A stretch of 64,000 nucleotides of DNA from Nitrospirales bacterium (GTDB lineage Bacteria; Nitrospirota; Nitrospiria; Nitrospirales; UBA8639), in the NCBI GenBank assembly GCA_021604105.1, contig BQIW01000011.1, positions 1 through 64,000 on the forward strand, written 5' to 3'. Made by a program: the position numbers and the translations under genes. The notes beneath the pieces were generated by a model. That model did not search any database, was not told the DNA's origin, and saw only the letters and a program-made list of their open reading frames with translations. Of this stretch, positions 8,988-19,138 are shown piece after piece (within the stretch, counting starts at the first letter, position 1; the number at the start of each line of letters is the position of its first letter).

Positions 8988-10538
8988 TTGAGCCGGCACC
9001 ACCTACTTATGGCTCTTTCCCTTTCTGAATGTGAGTCCATTGTCAGGGAATTACGCAAGGCAATTGTCGGTGGATTCATCCAGAAAATTCACCAACCCCA
9101 GCCGTTGACGTTAACCCTCGAAGTTCGATCGCCAGGACAGACCTGTTCATTACTGGTCTGCGTGGAGCCCCGGTTTGCCCGCCTGCATCTGACCTCTCAG
9201 AAGTTTGAAAATCCGCCGACTCCCCCACCCTTTTGTGCCTTTCTGCGTTCTCATGTGGAGGGTGGACGCATTGCGGAAGTCAGCCAGGAGCCAGAAGACC
9301 GGATTGTGTTGATCACCATAGCCAAAGCCGAACAGATGTCTGTTCTGGTGATTGCGTTGACGGGCAATCAGGCGAATGTGCATGTCCTCAATGAGAAAAA
9401 ACTGGTCTTGAGATCCTTACGGGATTCCCGTGTGAAGATGGGAGAGCGCTATACGCCTCCAACGTTGAGGCCGGTGCCCCCCCAGGAGGCTCTCCCTCCT
9501 TCCGCCATGGATGGACGCATCACTCAAGACCAGATTGTTAACCTCCAGGAAGGGAAAATTCGTGAACCGCTTTCTGAAGCCGCCATTCAAAGAACAGGAA
9601 CCTTTGGAGAAATGTATCCCGTGTCGGCAGAACTGGAAGCCCGATATAGGCAGCGAGAACAGGAGGATGGCCGGGATACCATCCTTGAGCAGCAACTGGT
9701 TCAGGCCCGGAAGGCGCTGAAACAAGCCAAACGAAAAATTCAGGCGTTACAAGAAGATTTCAAAAAGACCGAGCGGTTTCGGGAATATGCCCGGTATGGA
9801 GAACTGTTGAAAAGTCATCTCCATGAGATCAAAAAGGGACAAGAGGCCATCACCATGGTTGATTATTATGATCCGGCCCTTCCTACCCTGACGCTCCCTC
9901 TTGATCCCGCTAAAGATGCGGTATGGAATATGAAAGAGTATTTTCGGAAATATCATAAATACATCGGGGCTCAGGAACATCTCCAACCCCGTGTGGACGA
10001 GGCCCACAAAGAGGTGGCCCGATTGGAGGGAAAATTAGCACAGTTGGAACAAGGGATTGTGGATCTTGAGGGTTTACCAAGAACGACCAAAAAAACAAAT
10101 CCCTCGATTCTCCAGGGGACGCGGGCATCCAAAGGCCGACCAGCTCCAGCCCAGGGGTACCGGACCTATACCTCTGCGGATGGGCTTCCTATTTTAGTCG
10201 GAAAAACGGCGAAGGATAATGATCATCTGACATTGAAGATCGCCAATCCGGATGATCTCTGGCTTCATGCTCGAGGGACACCGGGTTCGCACGTAGTTGT
10301 CCGCCTGGAAAAAGGCACCACGGTGCCCCCAGAGACATTGAAGGATGCCGCGACGTTGACCCTGTGGTTTAGTGATTTGCGAAAAAGCGGGAAAGGCGAA
10401 GTGATTTATACGTTGCGGAAATTCGTCAGGAAAGGCAAAGGCTTCAAACCCGGTTCTGTCACGGTAGAGAGAGAGAAGTCACTCTGGATTGAATTAAAAG
10501 ACGATCGATTGAATCGGTTGAAAGGCGGCCCCAACTAG
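8988..10538 (+). CDS. rqcH: NFACT family (Rqc2/RqcH-like) RNA-binding protein
   Basis: 516 aa; N-terminal NFACT domain, coiled coil, and NFACT-R domain (DGLPILVGKTAKDNDHLTLKIANPDDLWLHARGTPGSHVVVR). Alternative ATG at 9009. Confidence 0.9.
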   Translation: MSRHHLLMALSLSECESIVRELRKAIVGGFIQKIHQPQPLTLTLEVRSPGQTCSLLVCVEPRFARLHLTSQKFENPPTPPPFCAFLRSHVEGGRIAEVSQEPEDRIVLITIAKAEQMSVLVIALTGNQANVHVLNEKKLVLRSLRDSRVKMGERYTPPTLRPVPPQEALPPSAMDGRITQDQIVNLQEGKIREPLSEAAIQRTGTFGEMYPVSAELEARYRQREQEDGRDTILEQQLVQARKALKQAKRKIQALQEDFKKTERFREYARYGELLKSHLHEIKKGQEAITMVDYYDPALPTLTLPLDPAKDAVWNMKEYFRKYHKYIGAQEHLQPRVDEAHKEVARLEGKLAQLEQGIVDLEGLPRTTKKTNPSILQGTRASKGRPAPAQGYRTYTSADGLPILVGKTAKDNDHLTLKIANPDDLWLHARGTPGSHVVVRLEKGTTVPPETLKDAATLTLWFSDLRKSGKGEVIYTLRKFVRKGKGFKPGSVTVEREKSLWIELKDDRLNRLKGGPN

Positions 10539-10695
10539 GATGTGTATTGGTCGGTAGAATTAAATGAGCACGCCGATGCGGTATCCGACTGAACGAGGGG
10601 AGCGTGCATTTATGATCACGGATTGGGTGAGTGGGGTTACTTGGGGAACGTGAACTCACGAGTGAATGAATGACCGAACAGCCTCCATCGTGGGT

Positions 10696-11565
10696 TTACG
10701 GTAGACGAGCGGGTGGACTTCCATCGGATTCAGGGGAGACACCAGCGTCCGACGCATGATCACTCAAGAGCTGATCGATGATGACTTGAAATTTCGCCAG
10801 CGGTTGGGCACCACGGATAATCGTACCGGTTATTGAATCTCCGGAACCACTTTTCCCGACAAAGAATGATGGGGTTCCTCTAATTCCGGCAGCTTGACCA
10901 TCAGCAACGTCCTTCTGAACAGCAACCTGGTATTTCCCGCTATCTAAGCATTCCTCAAACGTCGTGGAATCCAGTCCGAGTTCCCCCGCATATTGTTTCA
11001 AAGAAGGAACCATGAGATCATTCTGCTTTTCAAACAACATATCATGCATTTCCCAGTATTTATTGAATTCCCCGGCGCAGTGCGCGCTTTCGTGCGCCTT
11101 TTCTGCCTGCTGATGAATACTGCTTAAAGGAAAATCTCTGAATATATACCGAACTTTTCCTGTATCGATATACTCACGTTGAATGATAGGAAGTACCGTT
11201 AACGAATACCGTCGACAAAAAGGGCATTGATAGTCTGAGAATTCCACGATCGTGACGGGCGCATTGGATTCCCCCAGTACCGTCCCCCCGGTCACACCCA
11301 CAGTGCCTGTACTTTTCTCCGGCTTTTGCCGTTTTGTCACACTCTGGAGGATGCTCTTAATTTCAGCAAGATCCTTTTTCACCTGCTCCATATCCTCACG
11401 AAGGGCCCGAACATCTTCTTCAACGACGGCCCGGCCCGCTCCAGGATTAATCATGAGGACACCTACACCTACCAGCAGGTACATTAGTCCTCGGGCTACA
11501 CGTCCTGGGCCTCTTCGTCTTTTCTCCTTCTTTTTAATCCTCTGGTTTCGCCGAATCATTTCCAC
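10696..11565 (-). CDS. DsbA-family thioredoxin-fold protein, membrane anchored
   Basis: 289 aa; VTIVEFSDYQCPFCRRYSLTVLP (CPFC active site), N-terminal TM helix, GIRGTPSFFVG cis-Pro motif. Confidence 0.92.
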   Translation of the reverse strand: MEMIRRNQRIKKKEKRRRGPGRVARGLMYLLVGVGVLMINPGAGRAVVEEDVRALREDMEQVKKDLAEIKSILQSVTKRQKPEKSTGTVGVTGGTVLGESNAPVTIVEFSDYQCPFCRRYSLTVLPIIQREYIDTGKVRYIFRDFPLSSIHQQAEKAHESAHCAGEFNKYWEMHDMLFEKQNDLMVPSLKQYAGELGLDSTTFEECLDSGKYQVAVQKDVADGQAAGIRGTPSFFVGKSGSGDSITGTIIRGAQPLAKFQVIIDQLLSDHASDAGVSPESDGSPPARLP

Positions 11566-12284
11566 CTTTTAACTTTGGGTTACCCATTTATCTCCATGGC
11601 TCCTACGCCTTTCGTCACACGCGACCTCAATCAGACTACAAGAAGCTAGAGAGGGTAGCAAAACCTAGGAAGAAGATCGAGGGATTGCGTAACGTTTATC
11701 AAGCCGGATTGCATAGCCATTAAACCGAGGTTGACTTCCAATTCGCAGCGTATGTGATTTTCCAGGATGAGGCAGGGCCGGCTTTCGCCGCATCAGGAAA
11801 GAAAAGATACCGAAGGTTTTTAGGCGAAGAGAATTCCAACAACCTATCAGAAAATTACCCCGATCAGAACTCTCAACTATTTCTCAGGGAATACCAAGTG
11901 CCTTCGTCGGAAATCTTTACCGGCTCCCGGCCCCATGTGCAGACCTCCGCGTATTTGCTGGGGAACCAATTGACTTTTGGGGCTAATTAATCAAAAATCG
12001 TCTCGTTTTTTCGCCCAATAAATGAACTGAAGCTGAGGGAAAAGTGGCAGGGACCAATCCGCATAAGATACATTCCTCACTGGCATACTCCTGAAACTGA
12101 CGAACATGAAAATAATAATAGCGGATTATACGGAAAGAAAAATGGACCCCTATTAAATTGACCATCAGATCCTGACGGGTGAACAATTGATTCCGTTCCA
12201 ATTTGAAAAAGATATGATGTCGATCGTCTTCGTTTGAGAAAAGACGAGTTGGACCATCACTCTAAAATGAGAAAGTATGGCAAG

Positions 12285-12911
12285 ATGACCAGATTAAAGA
12301 CCGTGCGAGACATCATAATTTGTTGGCTGATCCTGAGTGTATCCGGCTGCGCCATACCCTCAAAGAAGGCTACAGATCCCCTGACACCCACCCAGCAATT
12401 GTTATTCAGCTCAGCGATCAACAAAGGCCTGAAGAATTATGATGTGGACATTCTCAAAGGAGCATCCATACTCCTGACCGCTACAGATCTGAGGGTGGAC
12501 CAGAGTTTAAACGGAGATGTCATCAATCAGCATATGAGGCAGGTCGTGGCCGGTTGGCTAGGAAAACAGGGAGTGATCATTCAGGAAGAAGAAGAGGATG
12601 CGACATACCGCGTGCATTTAATCGTGGAGTCTATAGGGACGACCCAAAACGCGAGGTTGTTGGGACTACCGGCCACTCAGGCAACGATATTTCCCATCGC
12701 CACACCCGAATTAGCTTTTTATAAACGTGTGCAGAGCCAGGGCTATGTGCGCTTTTATTTTGATATTTTCGAAAGAGCATCCGGACGTTTTGTTTTTTCA
12801 ACCAAGCCGCAGGTAGGATCGGTGACGCAAACTGTCTATACGGCATTTTTCTTTTTCAACTGGAGAAAAACCGATATGGAGGCCCCACCTCCGATATTTG
12901 AAAATAATTAA
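12285..12911 (+). CDS. hypothetical lipoprotein, paralogue of 39894..40529
   Basis: Lipobox SVSGC after signal peptide; C-terminal half aligns with the 39894..40529 product. Track start is 12234. Confidence 0.75.
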   Translation: MTRLKTVRDIIICWLILSVSGCAIPSKKATDPLTPTQQLLFSSAINKGLKNYDVDILKGASILLTATDLRVDQSLNGDVINQHMRQVVAGWLGKQGVIIQEEEEDATYRVHLIVESIGTTQNARLLGLPATQATIFPIATPELAFYKRVQSQGYVRFYFDIFERASGRFVFSTKPQVGSVTQTVYTAFFFFNWRKTDMEAPPPIFENN

Positions 12912-12948
12912 ATAACATTTAGGGTCCGATTAATCTCACATCCATAGA

Positions 12949-13139
12949 GAGCGTGTTGAATAATAAGGATGTTCAAGGGCAAATTTGCGCAGGATGAGAT
13001 TCCTCCTCAAAGGCTCCGGGTCGGTTCAAAAAAGTCCGTCCAGCAAGGCCGAAGCCGTTTGTACGCGCGGAGCGTACGCTGAGTACGTGAACACGGGAAA
13101 ATGGCGAGAACGCCGCTGGCGGCTTTTTTCAACAGACCC
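12949..13139 (+). repeat. dispersed MITE-like repeat, copy 2
   Basis: GAGCGTGTTGAATAATAAGGATGTTCAAGGGC...GCCGCTGGCGGCTTTTTTCAACAGACCC. Confidence 0.85.
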
Positions 13140-13222
13140 TTGGATGGGCCGAACGGTGGAAGGAGGATGCGAGACACTGCTAGTCAGCGGGAACGCCGGT
13201 ATTGGCCATTTCGACACTTCCC

Positions 13223-13957
13223 TTAGTAAAAGACATTGAGAAGGTATAGCCCTTGGGGTGGGGCCGTTTCTCCTGCCGCTCGTCGGTCCTTAGCCTGAAG
13301 GATGTCTGCCATCGAGTCTGGTGATCTTTTGTGTCGTCCGACTTCGGTCAGCGTACCAATAATCGCCCGAACCATTTGCTTCAGGAATCGATTGGCTTGA
13401 ATCCGAATGATCAGGGAGTTGAAATCCGAGCTGAGGGATACTTGAGACACCACACACATCGGATCCGATGTGCTGGCACGCGGGCCTTGAAACGAGGTGA
13501 AGTCATGACAACCTAGGAAGCCAGACAGGGCCTGCCGGATGGCCGGGATGTCCAGGTCACAGGGGAGGTGCCAGACTCGATTCCGATCGATGGCCGGGCG
13601 GGCAGGGTGGGTGGAGATTCGATATTCGTACAGTTTTTCCTTTGCACTGTAGCGGGCATGAAACGATTCTGGAACCTCTTCACTCGACAGGACAGAGATG
13701 TCGTGCGGGAGGGCACTATTAATCGCAAGTCTCCACTTTTCAATTGGAAGGGGTTTGTCAGATTGAAAGCTGACGACTTGTCCACGGGCATGGACGCCAG
13801 CGTCGGTTCGTCCTGCGGCGATGACAGAAATGTGTTGTTGGGTGATGCGTGTGAGCGCTGTTTCTAGTGCGGCTTGTATGGTTGGCTGATTGGGTTGCCG
13901 TTGCCACCCAACGTAAGCCGTGCCGTCATATTCGATTGTCAGTTTAATGGTGGCCAT
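13223..13957 (-). CDS. truA: tRNA pseudouridine(38-40) synthase TruA
   Basis: 244 aa; KLTIEYDGTAYVGWQRQPN, AAGRTDAGVHARGQV, RFLKQMVRAIIGTL. Confidence 0.97.
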   Translation of the reverse strand: MATIKLTIEYDGTAYVGWQRQPNQPTIQAALETALTRITQQHISVIAAGRTDAGVHARGQVVSFQSDKPLPIEKWRLAINSALPHDISVLSSEEVPESFHARYSAKEKLYEYRISTHPARPAIDRNRVWHLPCDLDIPAIRQALSGFLGCHDFTSFQGPRASTSDPMCVVSQVSLSSDFNSLIIRIQANRFLKQMVRAIIGTLTEVGRHKRSPDSMADILQAKDRRAAGETAPPQGLYLLNVFY

Positions 13958-14101
13958 GATGTGAAGGGGAAGGATGAGGATGAAATGGGCTGCGGCAAAA
14001 TTATAGCTATGGGCGTAGAAATCATGAGATTATAGTGTGCTGATAGTCATGGGAACGTAAGGCCAGAGGAAGGCAATGCAAGAGGGCGAAGATAGCCTTG
14101 G

Positions 14102-15337
14102 TTATCGTGAAGCAGTTTGTAAGGGGGTAATGTAGGATTGAAGCCCCTTAAATATGCCCTTGGCCACTCGCTTTTGATAGGTAGAGCTTTGTAACAATTT
14201 TTCTTCTGTTGGATTGGAGATAAAGGCAATCTCTGCCAGGATGGCAGGCATGGTGGTCATTCGCAGGACGAAGAATGGAGCTGTTTTGATCCCATGATCC
14301 TTAATTTTATAAAAGGCATCCAGGAATTTTACCAGGGAATTTTTCGTTGTCCATGCCAACTCCCGGGAATCGTCAATTTTTTTATCGGTAAGTTTGTCGG
14401 CAAGGATAAATTGCCAGGGTGCGGCATTTTTTTCAAGAGGGGTGCCATTTTCCCGAGCAGCGACGGCAAGTGCTCGCGGGTCACTGGCTTCACCAAAATG
14501 ATAGAATTCCAATCCTTTCACGGAAGTCTGGGGATGGGAGTTAATATGAATCGAGACGAAAAGATCCGCCTTGTGTGTATTGGCGAATGTAGCTCGGTCT
14601 TCTAGTTCGATAAAGACATCCGTTTCTCGAGTCATGAAGACTTTTGTGGAACCTTGCTTGGCGAGCAGATCTCGCAAATGATTTGCCACACGTAAGACCA
14701 CATCCTTTTCTCTTGTACCTTTGCGTCCCAACGCCCCGGGGTCCTTTCCTCCGTGTCCCGGATCAATCACGATCACCAGATCTTTTTTTATGACAGGTGG
14801 TGGGGGGGAAATGACTGGAGAGGCTGGTGTGCTACTGTCTGGCACACGAGTGGTAACGGCCGTCTCAGATAGGGGATACAAATCAAGAACGATGCGAGCA
14901 GGTTTTTTGAGGACATACCACTTATAGCGCTTCCAGCCTTCAATGGGTATGCTGAGACGAATGGATCCGGAAGAAGTGGTGGAGAAATCCAATCGTAAAG
15001 GAAGTGAGTCTGCTGTTGATTTGGCAAGGGCAGGTTTGGCTAATTGCGTATTAGGAAGTTCCAATTGAAATGTTGTGGCTGTGCGATGCTCTTGAGGACC
15101 TGGATGGACAGGGCGATTGAGATCTAATACAACACGGGTAAAATGTTTATGGCGATGAGTACGAATGTTGCGGATGGAGGTTGACGGTGGAGTTTGTGCA
15201 ATAAGATGAACGAGTGGGTGAGCTTCGCCGCCGGAGAAAGGTGGAGTTTCTGTTGCTCCCCCCGGGAAGGGAAGAGATCCCAACAGGAAAAATATGCCGA
15301 TGCAGGAATAAAGGAATATCATTCGAGTGGAAGGCAT
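14102..15337 (-). CDS. N-acetylmuramoyl-L-alanine amidase with N-terminal AMIN-like domain
   Basis: Amidase_3 motifs VIVIDPGHGGKDPGALG, SIHINSH, ILAEIAFISNPTEE; start chosen at MPSTRM signal peptide. Confidence 0.93.
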   Translation of the reverse strand: MPSTRMIFLYSCIGIFFLLGSLPFPGGATETPPFSGGEAHPLVHLIAQTPPSTSIRNIRTHRHKHFTRVVLDLNRPVHPGPQEHRTATTFQLELPNTQLAKPALAKSTADSLPLRLDFSTTSSGSIRLSIPIEGWKRYKWYVLKKPARIVLDLYPLSETAVTTRVPDSSTPASPVISPPPPVIKKDLVIVIDPGHGGKDPGALGRKGTREKDVVLRVANHLRDLLAKQGSTKVFMTRETDVFIELEDRATFANTHKADLFVSIHINSHPQTSVKGLEFYHFGEASDPRALAVAARENGTPLEKNAAPWQFILADKLTDKKIDDSRELAWTTKNSLVKFLDAFYKIKDHGIKTAPFFVLRMTTMPAILAEIAFISNPTEEKLLQSSTYQKRVAKGIFKGLQSYITPLQTASR

Positions 15338-15481
15338 AGGTGTTAAACCATTCCTTTCTTTTTTCGCAGAAGATTGCCTTCTTGTCAAGGGAAGAAGTGC
15401 TTTCGAAACAGGTCCTGTTGCAGGTAGACTCACTGATTATGGGTAGATCGTGAATGGCACCATAACTATAAAGGAACCACA

Positions 15482-16027
15482 GTGACACCCAAACATTTGA
15501 TCATCGATGGATATAATGTGTTGGGCGCAATGGGGCTTCCTCCCCATCGGGTCATTGAACAGGGGGAACATCGCCGAGAGGAGTTTATTGTGCGTGTAGG
15601 CTTATATGGCCACAGACTCCATAATCCAATCACCTTAGTCTTTGATGCCTGGCAACAATCGGGAACGAGTAGGCAGGTCATCCATCGGGATGGTGTCACA
15701 GTTATGTATACAGGCCAGGGTGAAAAGGCAGACGGGGTGATTCAAGACATTATCCGGACCCATGGGAAAGAGGCCGCAGTCGTTTCTTCGGATCTTGAGG
15801 TGATAGCTGTTGCAAAAGCTTTTGGGGCGTTTTCCATCAGGTCTCAAGAATTTGTAAAACGCCTGGCTCCTTCTGGTCTTCAAGGAACAGCGGTGAGCCG
15901 ATCTCAAGGGAGACCCTCCCAAAAGGATATTGATGAGGAGCCGGTCCGATCAAAAGAAAAGAAAGGCAATCCCCGAAAACTTCCTAAGAAATTGCGTCAA
16001 CGCAATCGGATCATGAAGAAATATTAA
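15482..16027 (+). CDS. NYN domain (YacP-like) RNA-binding/nuclease-like protein
   Basis: 181 aa; HLIIDGYNVLGA, ITLVFDAW, basic C-terminus. Confidence 0.88.
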   Translation: MTPKHLIIDGYNVLGAMGLPPHRVIEQGEHRREEFIVRVGLYGHRLHNPITLVFDAWQQSGTSRQVIHRDGVTVMYTGQGEKADGVIQDIIRTHGKEAAVVSSDLEVIAVAKAFGAFSIRSQEFVKRLAPSGLQGTAVSRSQGRPSQKDIDEEPVRSKEKKGNPRKLPKKLRQRNRIMKKY

Positions 16028-16793
16028 AAAGTCGACAGGCATTATCGGTCGTCAGTTCGGCCACACGAGCTAATCCTCCTTCAGAGTCACCATATTTGAT
16101 TTTTGCAATTTGTTCTGCCACATAGGTGACATAGGCCGATTCGTTGCGTTTTCCTCGAAATGGGACAGGAGTTAAATAGGGGGCATCGGTTTCAATGAGC
16201 AACCGGTCATCGGGGACCGTGCGAATCACTTCATGTAACTGGGAGGCATTGCGAAAGGTGATGATTCCCGAAAATGAAAGGTAAAACCCCAGGTCCAATG
16301 CACGTTTGGCAAACCCCAGATCCTCCGAAAAACAATGAAAGACGCCGCCTAACTTTTCGGCATGTGTTTCTTGCAGGATGGCCATCGTATCCTCCTGCGC
16401 TTCACGTGTGTGAATCACCAGTGGAAGGGCGAGTGATTGCGCCAGTTCAATTTGTTCACGGAATCGTTGACGTTGGGTTTCTCGGGGAGAGTGATCGTAA
16501 TGATAATCAAGTCCGATTTCGCCGAAGGCCACGATCTTTGGTTGACGGGCCAGTTGCCTGAATTCCGCATACCAGTTGGGCTCAATGCGTTTTACTTCAT
16601 GGGGATGGACCCCGATTGTGGCATACACATTTGGTCGGCTTGTGGCTAATTGGACGGCCGCATGACTTGTGGAAAGATCGCAACCAATAGTGACAAATTT
16701 TTCAACACCGGCTTCCTGGGCCCGTTGAAAGATAGTCTCCCGATCCGGATCATATCGGAAATCGTCTAAATGAACATGGGTATCGATCAGCAT
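16011..16793 (-). CDS. tatD: TatD family DNase/hydrolase
   Basis: 260 aa; MLIDTHVHLDDFRYD, FGEIGLDYHYD, LLIETDAPYLTPVPFRGKRNE. Confidence 0.95.
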   Translation of the reverse strand: MLIDTHVHLDDFRYDPDRETIFQRAQEAGVEKFVTIGCDLSTSHAAVQLATSRPNVYATIGVHPHEVKRIEPNWYAEFRQLARQPKIVAFGEIGLDYHYDHSPRETQRQRFREQIELAQSLALPLVIHTREAQEDTMAILQETHAEKLGGVFHCFSEDLGFAKRALDLGFYLSFSGIITFRNASQLHEVIRTVPDDRLLIETDAPYLTPVPFRGKRNESAYVTYVAEQIAKIKYGDSEGGLARVAELTTDNACRLFNISS

Positions 16794-16896
16794 GAAGAAG
16801 TCCTTTCTTGTTAAAACTGTACCCTATCATACCCGTTCAATTTCTTGCAGAATTTCCTGTCTCTGAGGAGAAGGATGGAATAGGTCTGGGAAAACA

Positions 16897-17439
16897 ATGA
16901 ATATTGATGAATTATGGTTTTCGGCTATTAATGGTTGGGCCGGCCGGTTTAGTGGCTTGGATTGGTTCATGCTTCAGGTGTCACGGGAAAGCAATCTTGT
17001 GATTCCCGGCATCTTGTTCGTGGGGTATTGGTGTTGGATGAAATGGGGTGAAGCCCGACTCGCGATCCCCTGTTTAGCGGCCCTTATCGGCTTGAGTGAT
17101 TTTCTGGGTGGCCAAATGAAATTATTGGTTGGCCGTCCACGGCCCTGCCAGGCTCTCGAGCACATTCATGAATTAGTCGGGTGTGGGGGCGCTTTCAGTA
17201 TGCCGTCCAATCACGCGTTGAATTCAGGAACGGCCATTAGCTTTCTTGTCATACTCTACCCCGCCCTAGGGTGGGTATTGTGGCCGCTCCTGGGGCTGAT
17301 TGGATTATCCCGTGTGTTTCTAGGTGCCCATTATGTTACGGACGTGTTGGTTGGGGTTGGTTTTGGGGCGCTGTTAGGGGGTGGTGTGGGATTTTTGCTG
17401 AAGACTCGGGTATTGCGAAGAAAACCTCTTGGAGGTTAG
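16897..17439 (+). CDS. PAP2 family phosphatase
   Basis: 180 aa; KLLVGRPRP, FSMPSNHALNS, GLSRVFLGAHYVTDVL. Confidence 0.93.
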   Translation: MNIDELWFSAINGWAGRFSGLDWFMLQVSRESNLVIPGILFVGYWCWMKWGEARLAIPCLAALIGLSDFLGGQMKLLVGRPRPCQALEHIHELVGCGGAFSMPSNHALNSGTAISFLVILYPALGWVLWPLLGLIGLSRVFLGAHYVTDVLVGVGFGALLGGGVGFLLKTRVLRRKPLGG

Positions 17440-18392
17440 TGATGATGCAGATGAGGAGCTATGGGTTCTGTGCCTGGTGAGCTGTTCGTCAGGTAACTAA
17501 GATTGCAATGCAAGTCCTCCTGCTCCTGGCATTCGGTTTCCAATTGAATGGTTAAGTGATGAATGCCAAATTTCGAGGAGAGTGTGGCTTGTATGGGCTG
17601 GAGTAGTTGATCTTTATCCGGGACCGTCCCCATGTCTACCAACACATGACACGTCAACATCACGATGCGGGGTTCAACAGACCAAATATGTAGATCATGA
17701 ACTTTTCTGACACCAGGTACGTTTTCAATGGTAGCCACAATATCTGAGGTTTTGAGGTGGGGGGGAGTTGATTCCAATAAGATATCCAGCGATTCACGAA
17801 AGAGTGGCCAACTCCCTTTCACGATAATAATGACTATGAGCAGACTGATCAGAGGATCTAAAATGGTGAGGCCGGTCAGCGCAATACCCAACCCGGCGAG
17901 AATGACGCCAAGAGACATCCAGGCGTCCATTACCATATGAAGAAAAGCGCCGCGAATATTCAAGTCATTCTCGGCTCCCCGGCGCAATAACAGGGCAACG
18001 ACAAGGTTGGCGATCAAGCTGATACACGCGATCACCATGACCCAAACGCCATGGACGTCAACCGGTAAAAACATCCGGTTGAGGGCAAGAACTCCGATTA
18101 TCCCACCTGTAAAAATCAACAGAAGGCTATTGAGAAATGCGGCAATGGTTCCAGCGCGGTGGTAGCCAAACGTTCGATGTTCCGTGGCGGGTTGGGTGGC
18201 CAGAATATGTGCATATAAGGCTAACAAAAGAGAGCCTTGATCGATCAAGTTGTGACCGGCATCGCTCATTAATCCAAGACTATTGATCACATAACCGCCG
18301 ATGAATTCAGCGAGAATGATGATGCCATTGATAACAAGGCCCAGTTTAAGCCGATACGTGAAAGGGGAGGTGGTCAACCCTGCATGCGTCAT
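17436..18392 (-). CDS. cation diffusion facilitator (CDF/CzcD-like) transporter
   Basis: LMSDAGHNLIDQGSLLLALYA metal-binding helix and HMVMDAWMSLGVI; start chosen at MTHAGLTTSP, track start 18461. Confidence 0.92.
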   Translation of the reverse strand: MTHAGLTTSPFTYRLKLGLVINGIIILAEFIGGYVINSLGLMSDAGHNLIDQGSLLLALYAHILATQPATEHRTFGYHRAGTIAAFLNSLLLIFTGGIIGVLALNRMFLPVDVHGVWVMVIACISLIANLVVALLLRRGAENDLNIRGAFLHMVMDAWMSLGVILAGLGIALTGLTILDPLISLLIVIIIVKGSWPLFRESLDILLESTPPHLKTSDIVATIENVPGVRKVHDLHIWSVEPRIVMLTCHVLVDMGTVPDKDQLLQPIQATLSSKFGIHHLTIQLETECQEQEDLHCNLSYLTNSSPGTEPIAPHLHHH

Positions 18393-18539
18393 AGGATCTA
18401 CTCTCGCATGAAATTCACGTTTGGACAATGGGAAGAGACAAGGCTTCTTTACTCTTACCACAAGGGAAGGGAGGGGTACTGGTGCTGGCGAGGGTGATGA
18501 AGGGGAAGTACCTCCCCCTTCTAGGCGGCAGATGCGAAT

Positions 18540-18848
18540 TTACTCCTCGAAAGAATCGGTTTTGACAGCATGTTTAGTGGCATCCACGGCGGAGTTGACC
18601 CGTGTGGCCGCATGTTTCATGGTTTTTTTAGCTTCTTCAGACCAGGCATGCACGGCCTCTTTCGTTTGAGAAGCCATATCTGAAAATTCGTCCTGTGCGG
18701 TCTTCGCGCCTCGTGCTAATCGGTCGCGCACGTGAGTCCCTGCCTCAGGTGTCAGGAGTATGGCGCTACCGGCGCCCAATAGAAATCCTGCAATGAAGAC
18801 AAATGTATTTACCCAACATGAATCGTTTGGCGTCGTATGCTCATCCAT
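18540..18848 (-). CDS. YtxH-like small membrane protein
   Basis: 102 aa; AGFLLGAGSAILLTPEAGTHVRDRLARG. Confidence 0.8.
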   Translation of the reverse strand: MDEHTTPNDSCWVNTFVFIAGFLLGAGSAILLTPEAGTHVRDRLARGAKTAQDEFSDMASQTKEAVHAWSEEAKKTMKHAATRVNSAVDATKHAVKTDSFEE

Positions 18849-18880
18849 CGTGAAACTCCTCCTAGAAATTTTTTCGATTG

Positions 18881-19138
18881 TTATAACGGTTCCTGATGAT
18901 TTTTCGATGAGGCCATCGCCATGATGGCTCCTCCCAAGAGAACTCCGGAGGCAAAAATAAGACTGTAGGATAAGCCCGTTCGGAGCTCAGGCCATGTGTC
19001 CAGAACACGTTTCCATAACGGGACATCTTCAGAAAAATGGACGTGTCCCTCCCAGCCTAATTCCCCCTCCGGTGTGGACTGATCGGAGTATGATTCTTGG
19101 TCAGAAGCGTGTGCCGGGTTCGATTTGCTCATAGTCAT
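18881..19138 (-). CDS. hypothetical small membrane protein overlapping treY stop
   Basis: 85 aa; single [25 protein letters not shown] overlap with treY stop at 19135-19138. Confidence 0.65.
   Translation of the reverse strand: MTMSKSNPAHASDQESYSDQSTPEGELGWEGHVHFSEDVPLWKRVLDTWPELRTGLSYSLIFASGVLLGGAIMAMASSKNHQEPL

Noticed and set aside
13026-13217. Minus-strand ORF MSKWPIPAF...GSVEKSRQRRSRHFPVFTYSAYAPRVQTASALLDGLF, similar to ORF 55844..56059
   Set aside because: The shared peptide comes from the dispersed DNA repeat read in the same frame; no start, RBS or codon evidence for a real protein.
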